Assembly: GCF_002993325.1 (NCBI RefSeq)
Contig: NZ_PVNO01000005.1
Coordinates: forward strand, 124,001 to 188,000
Length of the DNA stretch: 64,000 bases
Origin: Alteromonas gracilis
Lineage (GTDB): Bacteria; Pseudomonadota; Gammaproteobacteria; Enterobacterales; Alteromonadaceae
Reading direction: 5' to 3'
Made by a program: the position numbers and the translations under genes. The notes under the pieces were generated by a model. That model did not search any database. It saw only the letters and a program-made list of their open reading frames with translations, and was not told the DNA's origin. Shown here one piece after another: positions 43,761 through 53,160 of the stretch (positions within the stretch are counted from its first letter, which is position 1; the number at the start of each line of letters is the position of its first letter).

Positions 43761-45890
43761 CTAAATCGCTTTAACGGTATAAATCAAGGCTGTTTGCGGG
43801 AAGAGTACTGGCAGCTGCATACCGTATTTCATTAACACTTCACCTGAGAATACTTGCCCTTCTGTTTGTTGCAAAATTGATGGGGTGTACTCTTTTAGCT
43901 TTTCAGGCCATACACGCTCAAGGGTATATTGCTTGTTAGCATCAAGCCCTGCGAAGTAGAAACGGTTCGGCGTGGTACGTACGGTTTCTGTAACACTGTT
44001 ATAGGCAAAAATACCTTCCTGCTTGTCTTTCGACACATAACCAAACTTCACATTCATGCCGTCATCATCCATGCGGAATAGGTCGCCGCCGTGGGTAATG
44101 TGACGATATTTCTTATAAAGTGAAATGGCGTCGGTTAGTACTTTTTGCTCGTGTTCCGTAAGTTCACGTGGGTCCATTTCTATACCCATATGACCAAACA
44201 AAGCTACTGCTGAACGAATCTCGATAGGTAAGTTACGACCCGTAATATGGCAGTCACGCGGTCCTACGTGGGCGCCCATGACTTCAGAGGGGAAGAAATA
44301 AGAGCAGCCGCGCTGAATATATAAGCGGTCTAGTGCATCGTTAGAGTCTGACGTCCAGAAGCGATCTGTGTGTGGCAATATGCCTAAATCTACACGTCCG
44401 CCGCCTGAACAACAGCTTTCTATTTCAATGCCTGGCTTCGCCGCTTTTACGCGGTCAATCAAGCTGTAAAGCGCTGCCATTTGGCCGTGCATTGCCGGTT
44501 TGCCTTGTAGGTTGCCCGGATGGTTTACGTCGCGGTTCATGTCCCATTTGATGTAGCTTATTTTTGGATAGGCTTTTAGTACATCAGTAATCACTTTATA
44601 CAGGTACTCAACCACTTCTGGGTTGGTTAAATCTAGCACGTATTGGTTTCTAAAAGGCACATGGGGGTTGTTCTTAGTTTGTAGTGCCCACTCAGGGTGC
44701 GCGCGATACAAATCACTATCTGGGTTCACCATTTCCGGTTCAAACCAAATGCCGAATTCCATGCCGAGCCCAGTCACATGGTCAATTAAACCATCTAGCC
44801 CTTCAGGGTAAATAGCTTCATCCACAAACCAGTCACCAAGCCCAGCTTTGTCGTTTCTGCGCCCTTTAAACCAGCCGTCGTCTAATACAAAGCGTTCAAT
44901 ACCTAGCGGCGCTACCTTGTCAGCTAAGGCTTTAAGCTCGTCTTCGTTGTGATCGAAGTAAATTCCTTCCCACGTGTTGTAGTGCACTGGGCGAGGCTTA
45001 GACTCTGCGCTATGGTTTAGCACATTGCTACGAATAAAATTGTGGAACTGCCGCGACAGGGAAGAAAAACCTTCACAGCCATAGCCGGTATAAAGCACTG
45101 GTGATGTATAGCTTTCTCCAGCGTTAAGTACCACTTCACCCGGGAACAATAACTCACCAAATTGAACATAGCTTCTACCGTCGGCCATGAGTTCGGCGCG
45201 AAGCTTATGATTTGCTGAAGCGCCAAGGTGATAACCATAGCACTCACCGTTAAGTTCACCCGTACTTTGAGGGAATGCAATCAGGCCAGGGAAAGTGTCG
45301 TGAGAGGTTTTGCCACGACGGTTTTCACGTACATAACTTCCAAAGAATAAGTCGTGATCTTTGGTTTGAAACTCTGCAGACCAACGACCTTCAAAGGTTT
45401 TAATTTTACTAACCGTTGAGGGAAGCGGAAGACTTGCTGCGTTTAGATAGTTTAGGTTTAGTGCACTGCTGCCGGTGTTTTCTAAACGAGATACATATTT
45501 AGCAATACTCGTTTCAGCGTCTAGTTCAACGGTAGTGATTAGACGCATTCCGCGGTGGGTGTCTTCAGCGATGAAAGACACCGATCGCGCGCTTTGGTTT
45601 ATGTCCACCAAGCTAAAGCATGCTGACCACTGGTCAGCATCACCTGAAACTTCAAGACCTGGCTGTCCTGTCCAACCTTCACCATGGGTAGGCACTAAGG
45701 TAATGGGTGGCTCGATTACTGGCGCACATTTAGCTTCTTGGCGTGTGTTTAAAACGCTAAGCATTTCAGGCGTTGTGCTGTCACTCAATGGCGCACCATA
45801 GTAAATGACTTTTGGCATACGACCCTGACAGTCGAATATTAAGGTAACTTTTTCGTTCGACAGGCGTACGAATTGAGAAAGTGACGACAT
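43761..45890 (-). CDS. Alpha-galactosidase, glycoside hydrolase family 36
   Basis: A 709-residue GH36 enzyme. The N-terminal beta-sandwich (about 1-300) precedes a TIM barrel containing ERFVLDDGWFKGRR, the nucleophile Asp450 in YIKWDMNRDVNHPG, ESCCSGGGRVDLGIL and the acid/base Asp515 in RFWTSDSNDALDR. It removes terminal alpha-galactose from melibiose, raffinose or galactomannan fragments. No signal peptide is seen with the ATG at 45890, which has GAGG upstream, so it is likely cytoplasmic; an ORF extension to 45965 lacks support. A GalR-type operator precedes it. Confidence 0.94.
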   Translation of the reverse strand: MSSLSQFVRLSNEKVTLIFDCQGRMPKVIYYGAPLSDSTTPEMLSVLNTRQEAKCAPVIEPPITLVPTHGEGWTGQPGLEVSGDADQWSACFSLVDINQSARSVSFIAEDTHRGMRLITTVELDAETSIAKYVSRLENTGSSALNLNYLNAASLPLPSTVSKIKTFEGRWSAEFQTKDHDLFFGSYVRENRRGKTSHDTFPGLIAFPQSTGELNGECYGYHLGASANHKLRAELMADGRSYVQFGELLFPGEVVLNAGESYTSPVLYTGYGCEGFSSLSRQFHNFIRSNVLNHSAESKPRPVHYNTWEGIYFDHNEDELKALADKVAPLGIERFVLDDGWFKGRRNDKAGLGDWFVDEAIYPEGLDGLIDHVTGLGMEFGIWFEPEMVNPDSDLYRAHPEWALQTKNNPHVPFRNQYVLDLTNPEVVEYLYKVITDVLKAYPKISYIKWDMNRDVNHPGNLQGKPAMHGQMAALYSLIDRVKAAKPGIEIESCCSGGGRVDLGILPHTDRFWTSDSNDALDRLYIQRGCSYFFPSEVMGAHVGPRDCHITGRNLPIEIRSAVALFGHMGIEMDPRELTEHEQKVLTDAISLYKKYRHITHGGDLFRMDDDGMNVKFGYVSKDKQEGIFAYNSVTETVRTTPNRFYFAGLDANKQYTLERVWPEKLKEYTPSILQQTEGQVFSGEVLMKYGMQLPVLFPQTALIYTVKAI

Positions 45891-46018
45891 AAAAACCTCA
45901 GCGTTAATAAAACGTAAATTTGGTGGTAAAGCTAAATATTTACAACGTAGGCAGTGACTTTTCACTGCATACTACGCCGTATTAAATCACGTCCACCTTG
46001 CGGATTCTATACTTAAAG

Positions 46019-46033
46019 GGTAAACGTTTAACT
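46019..46033. promoter_or_regulatory. GalR operator before the alpha-galactosidase gene
   Basis: GGTAAACGTTTAACT differs from the galT operator core in a single base and keeps the AAAG flank. It lies about 130 bp before the GH36 start codon. Confidence 0.8.
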
Positions 46034-46109
46034 TTCAATGGTAGTCTGCATTGCAAGGGAAATGAAGTCTGACCAACAGGTATAAAATATAGACGATAAA
46101 ATTTGTAAA

Positions 46110-46140
46110 AAACAAAAAGGATGCCCAGAGACATCCTTCT
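46110..46140 (-). terminator. Terminator after the SSS symporter gene
   Basis: On the minus strand AAGGATG and CATCCTT pair around a short loop, followed by TTTTTGTTTTTT. It separates the symporter from the alpha-galactosidase promoter. Confidence 0.8.
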
Positions 46141-46159
46141 TTTATGTGTTTCTAAAATG

Positions 46160-47617
46160 TTAAGCTTCTTTTCTATAAAGCTCTAACGAAAACTCTGCCT
46201 TTTGGTTAAACACAACGCGGTTCACAATAAGGGCAAAGGCGACACAGCTAATAAGGGTTGCGAACATTAGGTGTATGTAATGAAGTCCAAATGGCGCATA
46301 TAGAGGTGAAGCTTCAAAGCTCATTAATGCGTAAATTGAAACGCCGAACAACACTGCGCCAATAGCTGCGAATGCATGGACGTTTCTAAACAGTAAGCCA
46401 ACAATAAATACCGAAAGAATAGGCATGCTCAATAGGCCATAGAGCTTCTGAACTAGATTTATAATACTATCAGCTTGTTGGTATACAGGGATTAGCGCTA
46501 GCGATACTACACACAATAAAACCGTAACATAGCCACTTAGCTTAGGTACGTTTGGCGTTTTGTTGATATAGCTTTCGTGAATGTCGCACACGTAAAGGGC
46601 TGTTGCAGAGTTTAGGTTACTGTTAAACGTGGTTAACACCGCAGCTGCCATGGCCGCTGCGAATACGCCAGATAGCCAATCAGGTAATACCGTTGCCACG
46701 ATTTTTCCGTAAGCACTATCACCAATATCGCCAAACAGTTTATATGAAACAATACCTGGAATAACGATAATAGCAGGCACAATTAGCAGGCGAATACCGG
46801 CTGCGGCAAACACACCCTTTTGTGCTTCTTTTAAAGAAGGTGCCGCCATTGCGCGTTGAGTAATGACTTGGTTAGTACCCCAGTAAAACATTTGAATGAA
46901 GATCATGCCGGTAAGCAACGTATGCCAGGGGATCGGAGACTCATCATCGCCAATAAGCGTGAGTCGCTCCTGTGGGATACCGTCAAAGTTATAGTCGATG
47001 GCTTGAAGCGCGAGAATAACCACTAGTACGGCCATGGATAAAAGCAGCACGCCTGAGTAGGTATCAGACACCGCTACCGCACGTAGACCGCCGAAAATAG
47101 CGTATAGGGCACCAACGATAACGAAGATAACTGCAATGTACATCAGCGGCAGTTCAACGTTAAACATAGACTGCATAAACAAAGAGCCAGAATAAATTAC
47201 CGCAGGGCAGAATATCAGAGCGCTACCAGCGAAGAACAAAGCACTAATAACAGCGCGAATATGCTTATCGTGATAACGCTGCTCTAGAAGCTCAGTGGTG
47301 GTTGTGCACTTGAACCTGTAATACACGGGTAAGAATACTTTGGCCAAGACGAAAAGACCTACCACAGCAGAAAGCTCCCAAAGAGCAAGCAATGCCATTT
47401 GGTTACCGTTCATACCAACAAGCTGGTCGGTACTCAAATTAGTGAGCGTAATACTACCGGCAACGAAATACCAAGCCAGGCCACCGCCTGCCAAGAAATA
47501 TTCGCGGTTTTGATTTTGTGCATTTCTATTTTGTCCGCGGCAACTTAAATAGGTAAGAAAACCAATTAAAGCAGTCACAAAGACAAAAACAGACACCTGA
47601 ATAGTGCTGGAAAACAT
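46160..47617 (-). CDS. Sodium:solute symporter (SSS family), probable sugar uptake
   Basis: A 485-residue membrane protein with about 13 helices and SSS signatures: EYFLAGGGLAWYFVAGSITLTNLSTDQLVGMNGNQM, YWGTNQVITQRAMAAPS and AAAMAAAVLTTFNSNLNSATALYVCDI. It is similar in layout to the galK-linked symporter but clearly a different subgroup. It is last in a receptor-halogenase-SapC-symporter series on the minus strand, 19 bp after SapC, so it should take up what the TonB receptor brings in: probably galactose or an alpha-galactoside, by context. Confidence 0.85.
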   Translation of the reverse strand: MFSSTIQVSVFVFVTALIGFLTYLSCRGQNRNAQNQNREYFLAGGGLAWYFVAGSITLTNLSTDQLVGMNGNQMALLALWELSAVVGLFVLAKVFLPVYYRFKCTTTTELLEQRYHDKHIRAVISALFFAGSALIFCPAVIYSGSLFMQSMFNVELPLMYIAVIFVIVGALYAIFGGLRAVAVSDTYSGVLLLSMAVLVVILALQAIDYNFDGIPQERLTLIGDDESPIPWHTLLTGMIFIQMFYWGTNQVITQRAMAAPSLKEAQKGVFAAAGIRLLIVPAIIVIPGIVSYKLFGDIGDSAYGKIVATVLPDWLSGVFAAAMAAAVLTTFNSNLNSATALYVCDIHESYINKTPNVPKLSGYVTVLLCVVSLALIPVYQQADSIINLVQKLYGLLSMPILSVFIVGLLFRNVHAFAAIGAVLFGVSIYALMSFEASPLYAPFGLHYIHLMFATLISCVAFALIVNRVVFNQKAEFSLELYRKEA

Positions 47618-47636
47618 GTTGTACTCCTAGGGGCAG

Positions 47637-48386
47637 TTATGACTTGCTGGTTTCGAACTTAATGTTGTTAACAGCACGACCAGGGAACTTGGTGTTATGA
47701 AGGCGAATAACGCGGTTCACTTGAAAAATTGAGCCGAGAATACTGAAAAGCACATTCAATAGCCCTTTTTGGTTGAGGGTAGCAAGCTCATCGCCACTAA
47801 GATTTTGTAAGCGCTGCTCGTTTACTGTAGCTAAGCCTCCAACTCGCTGATTTGTGTTATCTTTATATTCAATAATCAAATCGACGGCGTGTATCAGCCC
47901 CATTTCGTTTAGTTGGTTGAGCATGACAGCGGTTTGTTGCATAGCAGCAATACGCTCTTCAAGTAGCTTTTTCTTATTATCTAAATAGGCAGTTGGGCGC
48001 TTTGATTCTAAGAACAGTGTCTCGCCTGTTTGTGAAGAAACAGCAGGTGATTCAACATCAACGAGAATTTCTTGCTGCTGTGAGTCATTGTTCACACGGG
48101 CTATAAAAGGTAGGGTACGCAAGCTTAAGGGCGCATAATGACCTAGCCACGTGCCTTGGGTTTCAAATACATTTTCCTGCGGCGCTAACCCACAGAGTGC
48201 CGAGATAGTCCAATATTTTGCATCGGGTGACTTACTAAAAAACAGCGGGAATTCACTCGCTGCCTGCACGGTCTCTTTAATTTCAATATTAACTAAATGG
48301 AATTTAGAGAAAGTCGTCGCTAACTTGCTTTCATCAATAGTGATATTGCTGTGGGCATCGGCCGATAAAACTTCAAATTTTGGCAT
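47637..48386 (-). CDS. SapC-family protein
   Basis: A 249-residue SapC-type protein, recognised by FHLVNIEIKETVQAASEFPLFFSKSPDAKYWTISALCGLAPQENVF and the central LSLRTLPFIARV. SapC was named from a paracrystalline surface-layer locus, but in marine gammaproteobacteria and Caulobacter relatives the gene repeatedly accompanies TonB receptors and halogenase-like flavoproteins in sugar loci. Biochemical role unknown. It lies 13 bp after the halogenase-like gene and 19 bp before the symporter gene, so it belongs to that operon. No signal peptide is visible. Confidence 0.82.
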   Translation of the reverse strand: MPKFEVLSADAHSNITIDESKLATTFSKFHLVNIEIKETVQAASEFPLFFSKSPDAKYWTISALCGLAPQENVFETQGTWLGHYAPLSLRTLPFIARVNNDSQQQEILVDVESPAVSSQTGETLFLESKRPTAYLDNKKKLLEERIAAMQQTAVMLNQLNEMGLIHAVDLIIEYKDNTNQRVGGLATVNEQRLQNLSGDELATLNQKGLLNVLFSILGSIFQVNRVIRLHNTKFPGRAVNNIKFETSKS

Positions 48387-48399
48387 ATTATAATTCTCG

Positions 48400-49932
48400 T
48401 TAGCTTGCCAACCACTGCTCGATATAGTCGCGGTGGTTAGGTAAGCTGCTTAGTTTTTGCTGCGTAATAAGCTGATTTTGTTTAATAACTTTATCTGCTA
48501 GATCGCGCTCGTTATAAAAATGGGATTGCAAAGAAAAGTCTGGAGAAAATCCCATTCCGTAAAGTACATACTGATAGCTAGCGGCGGGGAATAGCTCAAT
48601 AGCCGCTGAAAAATCAGCAATTTGGGGGCCGCGATACTTCCATATTTCCAAGTCTTCTTTTAAAGAGTCTGGGATAGAAGCCGCATCGCGATTGGCAACC
48701 CAATAAGGTTCACTGCGTTGATTAAAAATATAATGGAGCTTTAAGAAATCAATGATACGCTGCCAGCGATAATTCATTTGCTTGTTAAAGCGTTGACTAA
48801 CGATAGGCATGGCCGATGTAGGCAACGGCATCTGCTCTGCAATATAGCGAGCCGAAATCTCAATAAGCATAAGAGCTGTGGCTTCCAAAGGTTCTACAAA
48901 ACCCGCAGAGAGTCCAACAGCAATGCAGTTGCCTTTCCAAATTCGTTTCTTATAGCCAGAATTAAAGCGTATTGTGCGGGCTTTTAGGTCGCCGTACTCG
49001 TCGCCTACGTATTGACGCAATACTTCTTCTGCCCGTTCGTCGGTAGTGAAATCAGTGGAATAAACGTGACCTACACCTCTTCTTGAAGACAAGCCAATAT
49101 CCCAAATCCAGCCTGCTTCTTGTGCTGTGGCTTGGGTATAGGGCTTTATTTCGAAGTCTTCCTCGTGGGGTACATGAAGGGCAAGGGCAGAGTTGTTGAA
49201 TAGCACATCGTTTGCAGACACAACGCTTTCGCCTAGTGTTTCGCCAAGCAGTAGTGAGCGAAAACCAGAACAGTCGACGAATAAATCGGCGTCTAGAACC
49301 ATGCCGTTGTTGAGGGTAACGCTTTCGACATGCTCACTTGATGACGCAGCCACGTTCTCAACTGTGGCGACAATATGCTTTACGCCTAACTCAGTCTTGC
49401 TGAAATCTCTTAGCATATCGGCAAAAGCGCCAGCATCTAAGTGATAAGCGTAGTTCGATTGTGCACTGCTGTATTCTTGTTCGCTGAGCGTGCGCGGTGC
49501 CATATTGCGTTCACACACGTGCTGCTGAAAGTTAGTAGCATTGGCAAAATTTGCAATGTCACCTACGTAAGGCGCCATCTCAACACGGCCGTAGCCTAGC
49601 GGCACAGTAAACGGGTGGTAGTAAAAATCACCATCGCCATTTACCCAATTTACAAACTTGCCGCCTTGCTTAAATGCTGCGCTGCAGCGTCTAAATACTT
49701 CTTTTTCAGATAGGCCAATGTCTTTAAGCGTATTTCGCATTGTTGGCCAAGTGCCTTCGCCCACGCCAACGGTAGGGATGTCACTGGACTCAACTAGCGT
49801 AATGTCTAAACCACATTCACCCATTGCTACTTTATGCTTAGCTGCGACGATAGCAGCGGTAAGCCAGCCTGCTGTGCCGCCACCTACGATAACAATACGC
49901 TGTTTTTTAGATGTATCAGATGAATGGTTCAT
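48400..49932 (-). CDS. Tryptophan-halogenase-family flavoprotein
   Basis: A 510-residue FAD-dependent halogenase-type protein. The dinucleotide loop is IVIVGGGTAGWLTA at 13-26, GVGEGTWPTM follows at 56-65, and Lys88 in SAAFKQGGKFVNWV aligns with the catalytic lysine of PrnA. The halogenase motif WxWxIP reads W275-I-W-D-I-G280, so the proline is replaced by glycine. It ends in the C-terminal helical segment of the family. In sugar loci of this kind the substrate and even halogenation are unproven. It is 125 bp downstream of the TonB receptor and 13 bp upstream of SapC. Confidence 0.85.
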   Translation of the reverse strand: MNHSSDTSKKQRIVIVGGGTAGWLTAAIVAAKHKVAMGECGLDITLVESSDIPTVGVGEGTWPTMRNTLKDIGLSEKEVFRRCSAAFKQGGKFVNWVNGDGDFYYHPFTVPLGYGRVEMAPYVGDIANFANATNFQQHVCERNMAPRTLSEQEYSSAQSNYAYHLDAGAFADMLRDFSKTELGVKHIVATVENVAASSSEHVESVTLNNGMVLDADLFVDCSGFRSLLLGETLGESVVSANDVLFNNSALALHVPHEEDFEIKPYTQATAQEAGWIWDIGLSSRRGVGHVYSTDFTTDERAEEVLRQYVGDEYGDLKARTIRFNSGYKKRIWKGNCIAVGLSAGFVEPLEATALMLIEISARYIAEQMPLPTSAMPIVSQRFNKQMNYRWQRIIDFLKLHYIFNQRSEPYWVANRDAASIPDSLKEDLEIWKYRGPQIADFSAAIELFPAASYQYVLYGMGFSPDFSLQSHFYNERDLADKVIKQNQLITQQKLSSLPNHRDYIEQWLAS

Positions 49933-50019
49933 GAAACAACACTACTTAAATGGAATTATGACTGCTTTCTACATTTATCCATAAACGTACTCGATTTGCC
50001 AATAGGCTTATGGATAAAT

Positions 50020-50039
50020 GGCAGGGTTTTACCCCTGCC
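50020..50039 (-). terminator. Hairpin between receptor and halogenase-like gene
   Basis: GGCAGGG and CCCTGCC pair with a short AAA-type loop 19 bases after the receptor stop. Without a T-tract it would only partly terminate and may set the receptor-to-downstream expression ratio. Confidence 0.5.
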
Positions 50040-50057
50040 AAAACACACACACAAATT

Positions 50058-52856
50058 TTAGAATGAGCCTCGGATGCCTACAGAGTAGCGAGCACCATTG
50101 TCTTCAATTGAGTAAATTTGGTCTGGGAAGCGGCCTGTTTGTGTAAGCTCTTCTTCAGTTACGTTTATGCCTTCAACAAATACCGTTAGGTTTTCGTTGA
50201 TGTCGTAACTTGCGCTTACGTCCCACTGACCATAGGTTTCAGTAGTGGTCGGCTCACCAGATAAACCATTATCAAGTGAAAACAGGAATGACTCACGATT
50301 ATTAAACGCAACACGTGCTTGGAAAGCATCTCGCTCGTAGAACACGATAAGGTTTTGCGAATCGCCTAGACCTTCCAGTGCAAATGTTTGGCTAGTATCG
50401 CCAGATACCTCTGCGTCACTGTTAACTACTGTAGCGTTGGCTGTTACACCGAAGCCATTGTCCCACACGTGAGTAATAGCAACTTCGTAACCGTTAACCG
50501 TAGCAGTTTCACCGTTTTGCGGACGAGTAACCGTATAAACTTCACTAGCACCGTTTAGCTCTTCAGTGTCTGCAACTACATCTCGATTAGGGTCTTGTGG
50601 ATCCAGCGATACGCCTGGTGCACAGTCTGCTGCAGCACAACGGAAATCACCTGGGAGGCGGTCAGTCATGTTATAAGTTTCTGCGCCTGAAAGAGTAACA
50701 ATGAAGTCTTCTACTTCTTTACTAAATACTGCAAACGAGAAAACAGAGTCGTCGCTGTAGTACCATTCAAAAGATAGGTCCCAGTTTTCAGCGCTAAATG
50801 GCTTAAGGTTAGGGTTACCACCGCTCGCCTGAAGATTCTGACGGCGAGGTTCACCAAAGGTCGTTGCCGGTGACATCTGAGACATAGTAGGGCGTGTCAA
50901 AGAATCATAGCGAGAGAAGCGAACAATCATGTCTTCTTGCACTTCTAACTTAACGTTAAGGCTAGGCAGAAGGTTAGAATAAGACGTTGTTCCAGTAATG
51001 TTCTCTGCTGGAGCAAATACGTTTGAGAAAAGTGTTAAGTCAGTGGTTGGAACAATGTCAGAAACAAACGCTTGTACCGCTGAAACAGCTACATTTGTTT
51101 CTTCGTAACGTGCACCGAAGTTCATGGTTAGCGGCATGTCACCGATGTCATAACCAAATTCGAACTGTGCATAAAGTGCAGTTACTTCTTCTTCAATGTT
51201 ATAGTAATTGTTCTGCAACGTTGGCGTTACCGGCGCACCTTGAGAGGCAAGATAGTCTAGGTACGCATCACCGTCGTATGTATACCAAGTGTCAATCAGA
51301 CCGCTGAAGAAATTGTTCGCGGTAAACGGGCGGATATTCAATTCGTCAATAGGCGCTGGTGTGCCGTAACCACAGAATGCACATTGTGACGCAAACTCTT
51401 GGAATACAAATTTTTCACGCTCTGAGCGCAAGATACCGAAATCTACTTTACGGAACACGTCAGAATCAGCTAGATAGGTGAAATCTGCTTTGTATTCTGT
51501 TACTTCGTCTTCCGATGCAACAACGTTACCTAGGTCATTATAGTGAAGACGGTTTAGCGAAATATCGGGTAGTTGACCGTTGCCAAAACCATCGTGAATA
51601 ACAGTAGGTGTGCTCCCTGTGCCGTCAAACTCGTAGTTGTTGATAATACCGACAACGTTAAATCGACCTTGGCCCGCAACGTCGTTTTCAGCTTCAGACG
51701 TTGAAACGTCGAATGCTGCTGAAAGTGACTCTGTAACTTGCCAATCAACATTTAAGCCAAAGCCTTTGTTGGTTACGTCACGAACTCCACGGGTTGATGA
51801 TACGAAGTCAGATGCCGGGTTACCGCTACCTTGGTGAAGATCAATTTCTTGCGTAAATTGAATTGCAGTACCGTATTCAGAAATAGTTGCGGAACCCACA
51901 CGGTCTGGCTCAAACCAAGACGCAAGATCCGTTACTTGTGAATCAATTTCAAACTTAGATACAAAACCGTCTAACGTGATAGTGACGTCATCAGATGGCG
52001 CGAACTGGGCAACAAGAGACGCATTTGTACGCGTTCTGTCTTGTTGATCAACAACCTGGTCCCAGTTACGAGGAAGGTAAACATTAGATGCGATTACGCC
52101 GTCGTTTCGATTAGACAGTGTAAGGCCAGGACGCCATCCAGCTGTTTGAATACGGTTAATCTGAACTTGACGCTCTTGATGCGATACTGCTAGTAATAAA
52201 CCAAACTTATCGTCTGCAAATGTGTTACTTACCAAGAAAGAAGCCTGCGGAGACGTTTCTTCTGAAAGTGTCTCGTACATTCCTTTAATACTACCAACTG
52301 CTTGAAAGCCGTCGTAGTCGAAAGGGCGGGCAGTCGATACGTTAATAGTCGAGCCGATGCCACCTGATTGAAGGTTTGCAACACCACTTTTATATATATT
52401 GGCACCAGTAATTTGGTCGGCAGCCAGTACGTCGAAGTTAAAAGCACGGCCAGCATCGTCGGTAGCTAGCTGACGGCCGTTTACAAGTACTGTATTAAAC
52501 TGTGGACCAAAACCACGTACTGTTACTTGTTGGCCTTCGCCGCCGTTACGGTCTATGGAAACACCAGTGATACGCTGAAGTGATTCTGCAACGTTAAGAT
52601 CTGGAAACTTACCTAAATCTTCTGCTGCAATACCGTCTGAAACAGCTAGGTTTTCTTTCTTGTCAGCCATTGCTCTTTTCAAGCTGCTTACAATGCCGCG
52701 AACCTCAATAACTTCAACGGGTGCATCGTTTACATTCTGCGTGTCTGCGTCTTGTGAAAATGCGATGGGGGTATGTAGGGCAGAGGCGATAGCAACACCT
52801 AAAAGTGAGCGCTTCGCAATAGGGCCTAACTGTGATGTGTTAATTTTATGTGTCAC
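50058..52856 (-). CDS. TonB-dependent receptor (Xanthomonas/Caulobacter sugar type)
   Basis: A 932-residue outer-membrane receptor. After a signal peptide (cleavage near AFSQ-DA) comes the TonB box region VEVIEVRG at about 47-54, the plug with DGIAAEDLGKFPDLNVAESLQRITGVSIDRNGGEGQQVTVRGFGPQFNTVLVNGRQLAT, and a 22-strand barrel ending in RYSVGIRGSF with terminal Phe. The plug sequence is that of receptors linked to carbohydrate use rather than siderophores. With the GalR operator upstream and the GH36 gene near, alpha-galactosides are the expected ligand, by inference. Confidence 0.92.
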   Translation of the reverse strand: MTHKINTSQLGPIAKRSLLGVAIASALHTPIAFSQDADTQNVNDAPVEVIEVRGIVSSLKRAMADKKENLAVSDGIAAEDLGKFPDLNVAESLQRITGVSIDRNGGEGQQVTVRGFGPQFNTVLVNGRQLATDDAGRAFNFDVLAADQITGANIYKSGVANLQSGGIGSTINVSTARPFDYDGFQAVGSIKGMYETLSEETSPQASFLVSNTFADDKFGLLLAVSHQERQVQINRIQTAGWRPGLTLSNRNDGVIASNVYLPRNWDQVVDQQDRTRTNASLVAQFAPSDDVTITLDGFVSKFEIDSQVTDLASWFEPDRVGSATISEYGTAIQFTQEIDLHQGSGNPASDFVSSTRGVRDVTNKGFGLNVDWQVTESLSAAFDVSTSEAENDVAGQGRFNVVGIINNYEFDGTGSTPTVIHDGFGNGQLPDISLNRLHYNDLGNVVASEDEVTEYKADFTYLADSDVFRKVDFGILRSEREKFVFQEFASQCAFCGYGTPAPIDELNIRPFTANNFFSGLIDTWYTYDGDAYLDYLASQGAPVTPTLQNNYYNIEEEVTALYAQFEFGYDIGDMPLTMNFGARYEETNVAVSAVQAFVSDIVPTTDLTLFSNVFAPAENITGTTSYSNLLPSLNVKLEVQEDMIVRFSRYDSLTRPTMSQMSPATTFGEPRRQNLQASGGNPNLKPFSAENWDLSFEWYYSDDSVFSFAVFSKEVEDFIVTLSGAETYNMTDRLPGDFRCAAADCAPGVSLDPQDPNRDVVADTEELNGASEVYTVTRPQNGETATVNGYEVAITHVWDNGFGVTANATVVNSDAEVSGDTSQTFALEGLGDSQNLIVFYERDAFQARVAFNNRESFLFSLDNGLSGEPTTTETYGQWDVSASYDINENLTVFVEGINVTEEELTQTGRFPDQIYSIEDNGARYSVGIRGSF

Positions 52857-53027
52857 TGTGTTTTCTCCGTGAGTAGGCTACGTTTTAACGTACTTTGCAC
52901 TTAAATTACGTTCTTAGTATGTGCGGATCAAGCTTATTAACAATACTTTTACACATTTAACGTTATATTTTCGTGATTATTATTTGTAACTTTATGAAAA
53001 ATATAATGTTTCTATTTAAAGGTAAAA

Positions 53028-53042
53028 GGTGAAACGTTTACC
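53028..53042. promoter_or_regulatory. GalR operator before the TonB receptor gene
   Basis: GGTGAAACGTTTACC keeps the ACGTTTA half and has GGTGAA in place of GGTAA on the other side; it is itself near-palindromic. It lies 172 bp before the receptor start codon. Confidence 0.75.
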
Positions 53043-53100
53043 TTAATTTCAATACTAGCACAAAATGACAATGTAATTACAATGTTATAAAAATTTTTTT

Positions 53101-53133
53101 GTATAAAAAAAGTGCGGCTTATAACCGCACTTT
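53101..53133 (-). terminator. glpK terminator
   Basis: AAAGTGCGG and CCGCACTTT pair around a seven-base loop; on the minus strand the stem runs into TTTTTTATAC. It lies 28 bases after the glpK stop. Confidence 0.85.
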
Positions 53134-53160
53134 ATTAACAATCAGAAAAATAAGGAAAAA

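Larger units (their letters stand above)
52857..53160. other. Intergenic region glpK / TonB receptor
   Basis: 304 bp, very AT-rich, holding the glpK terminator and the GalR-type operator listed separately. The receptor promoter must lie around 53040-53075 on the minus strand; a TAGTAT element precedes the operator there, but its -35 partner is unclear. No gene is seen. Confidence 0.5.

Noticed and set aside
48400-49932. Calling the flavoprotein a proven tryptophan 7-halogenase
   Set aside because: The WxWxIP motif is altered and the context is sugar uptake, so the family name is kept without the reaction.
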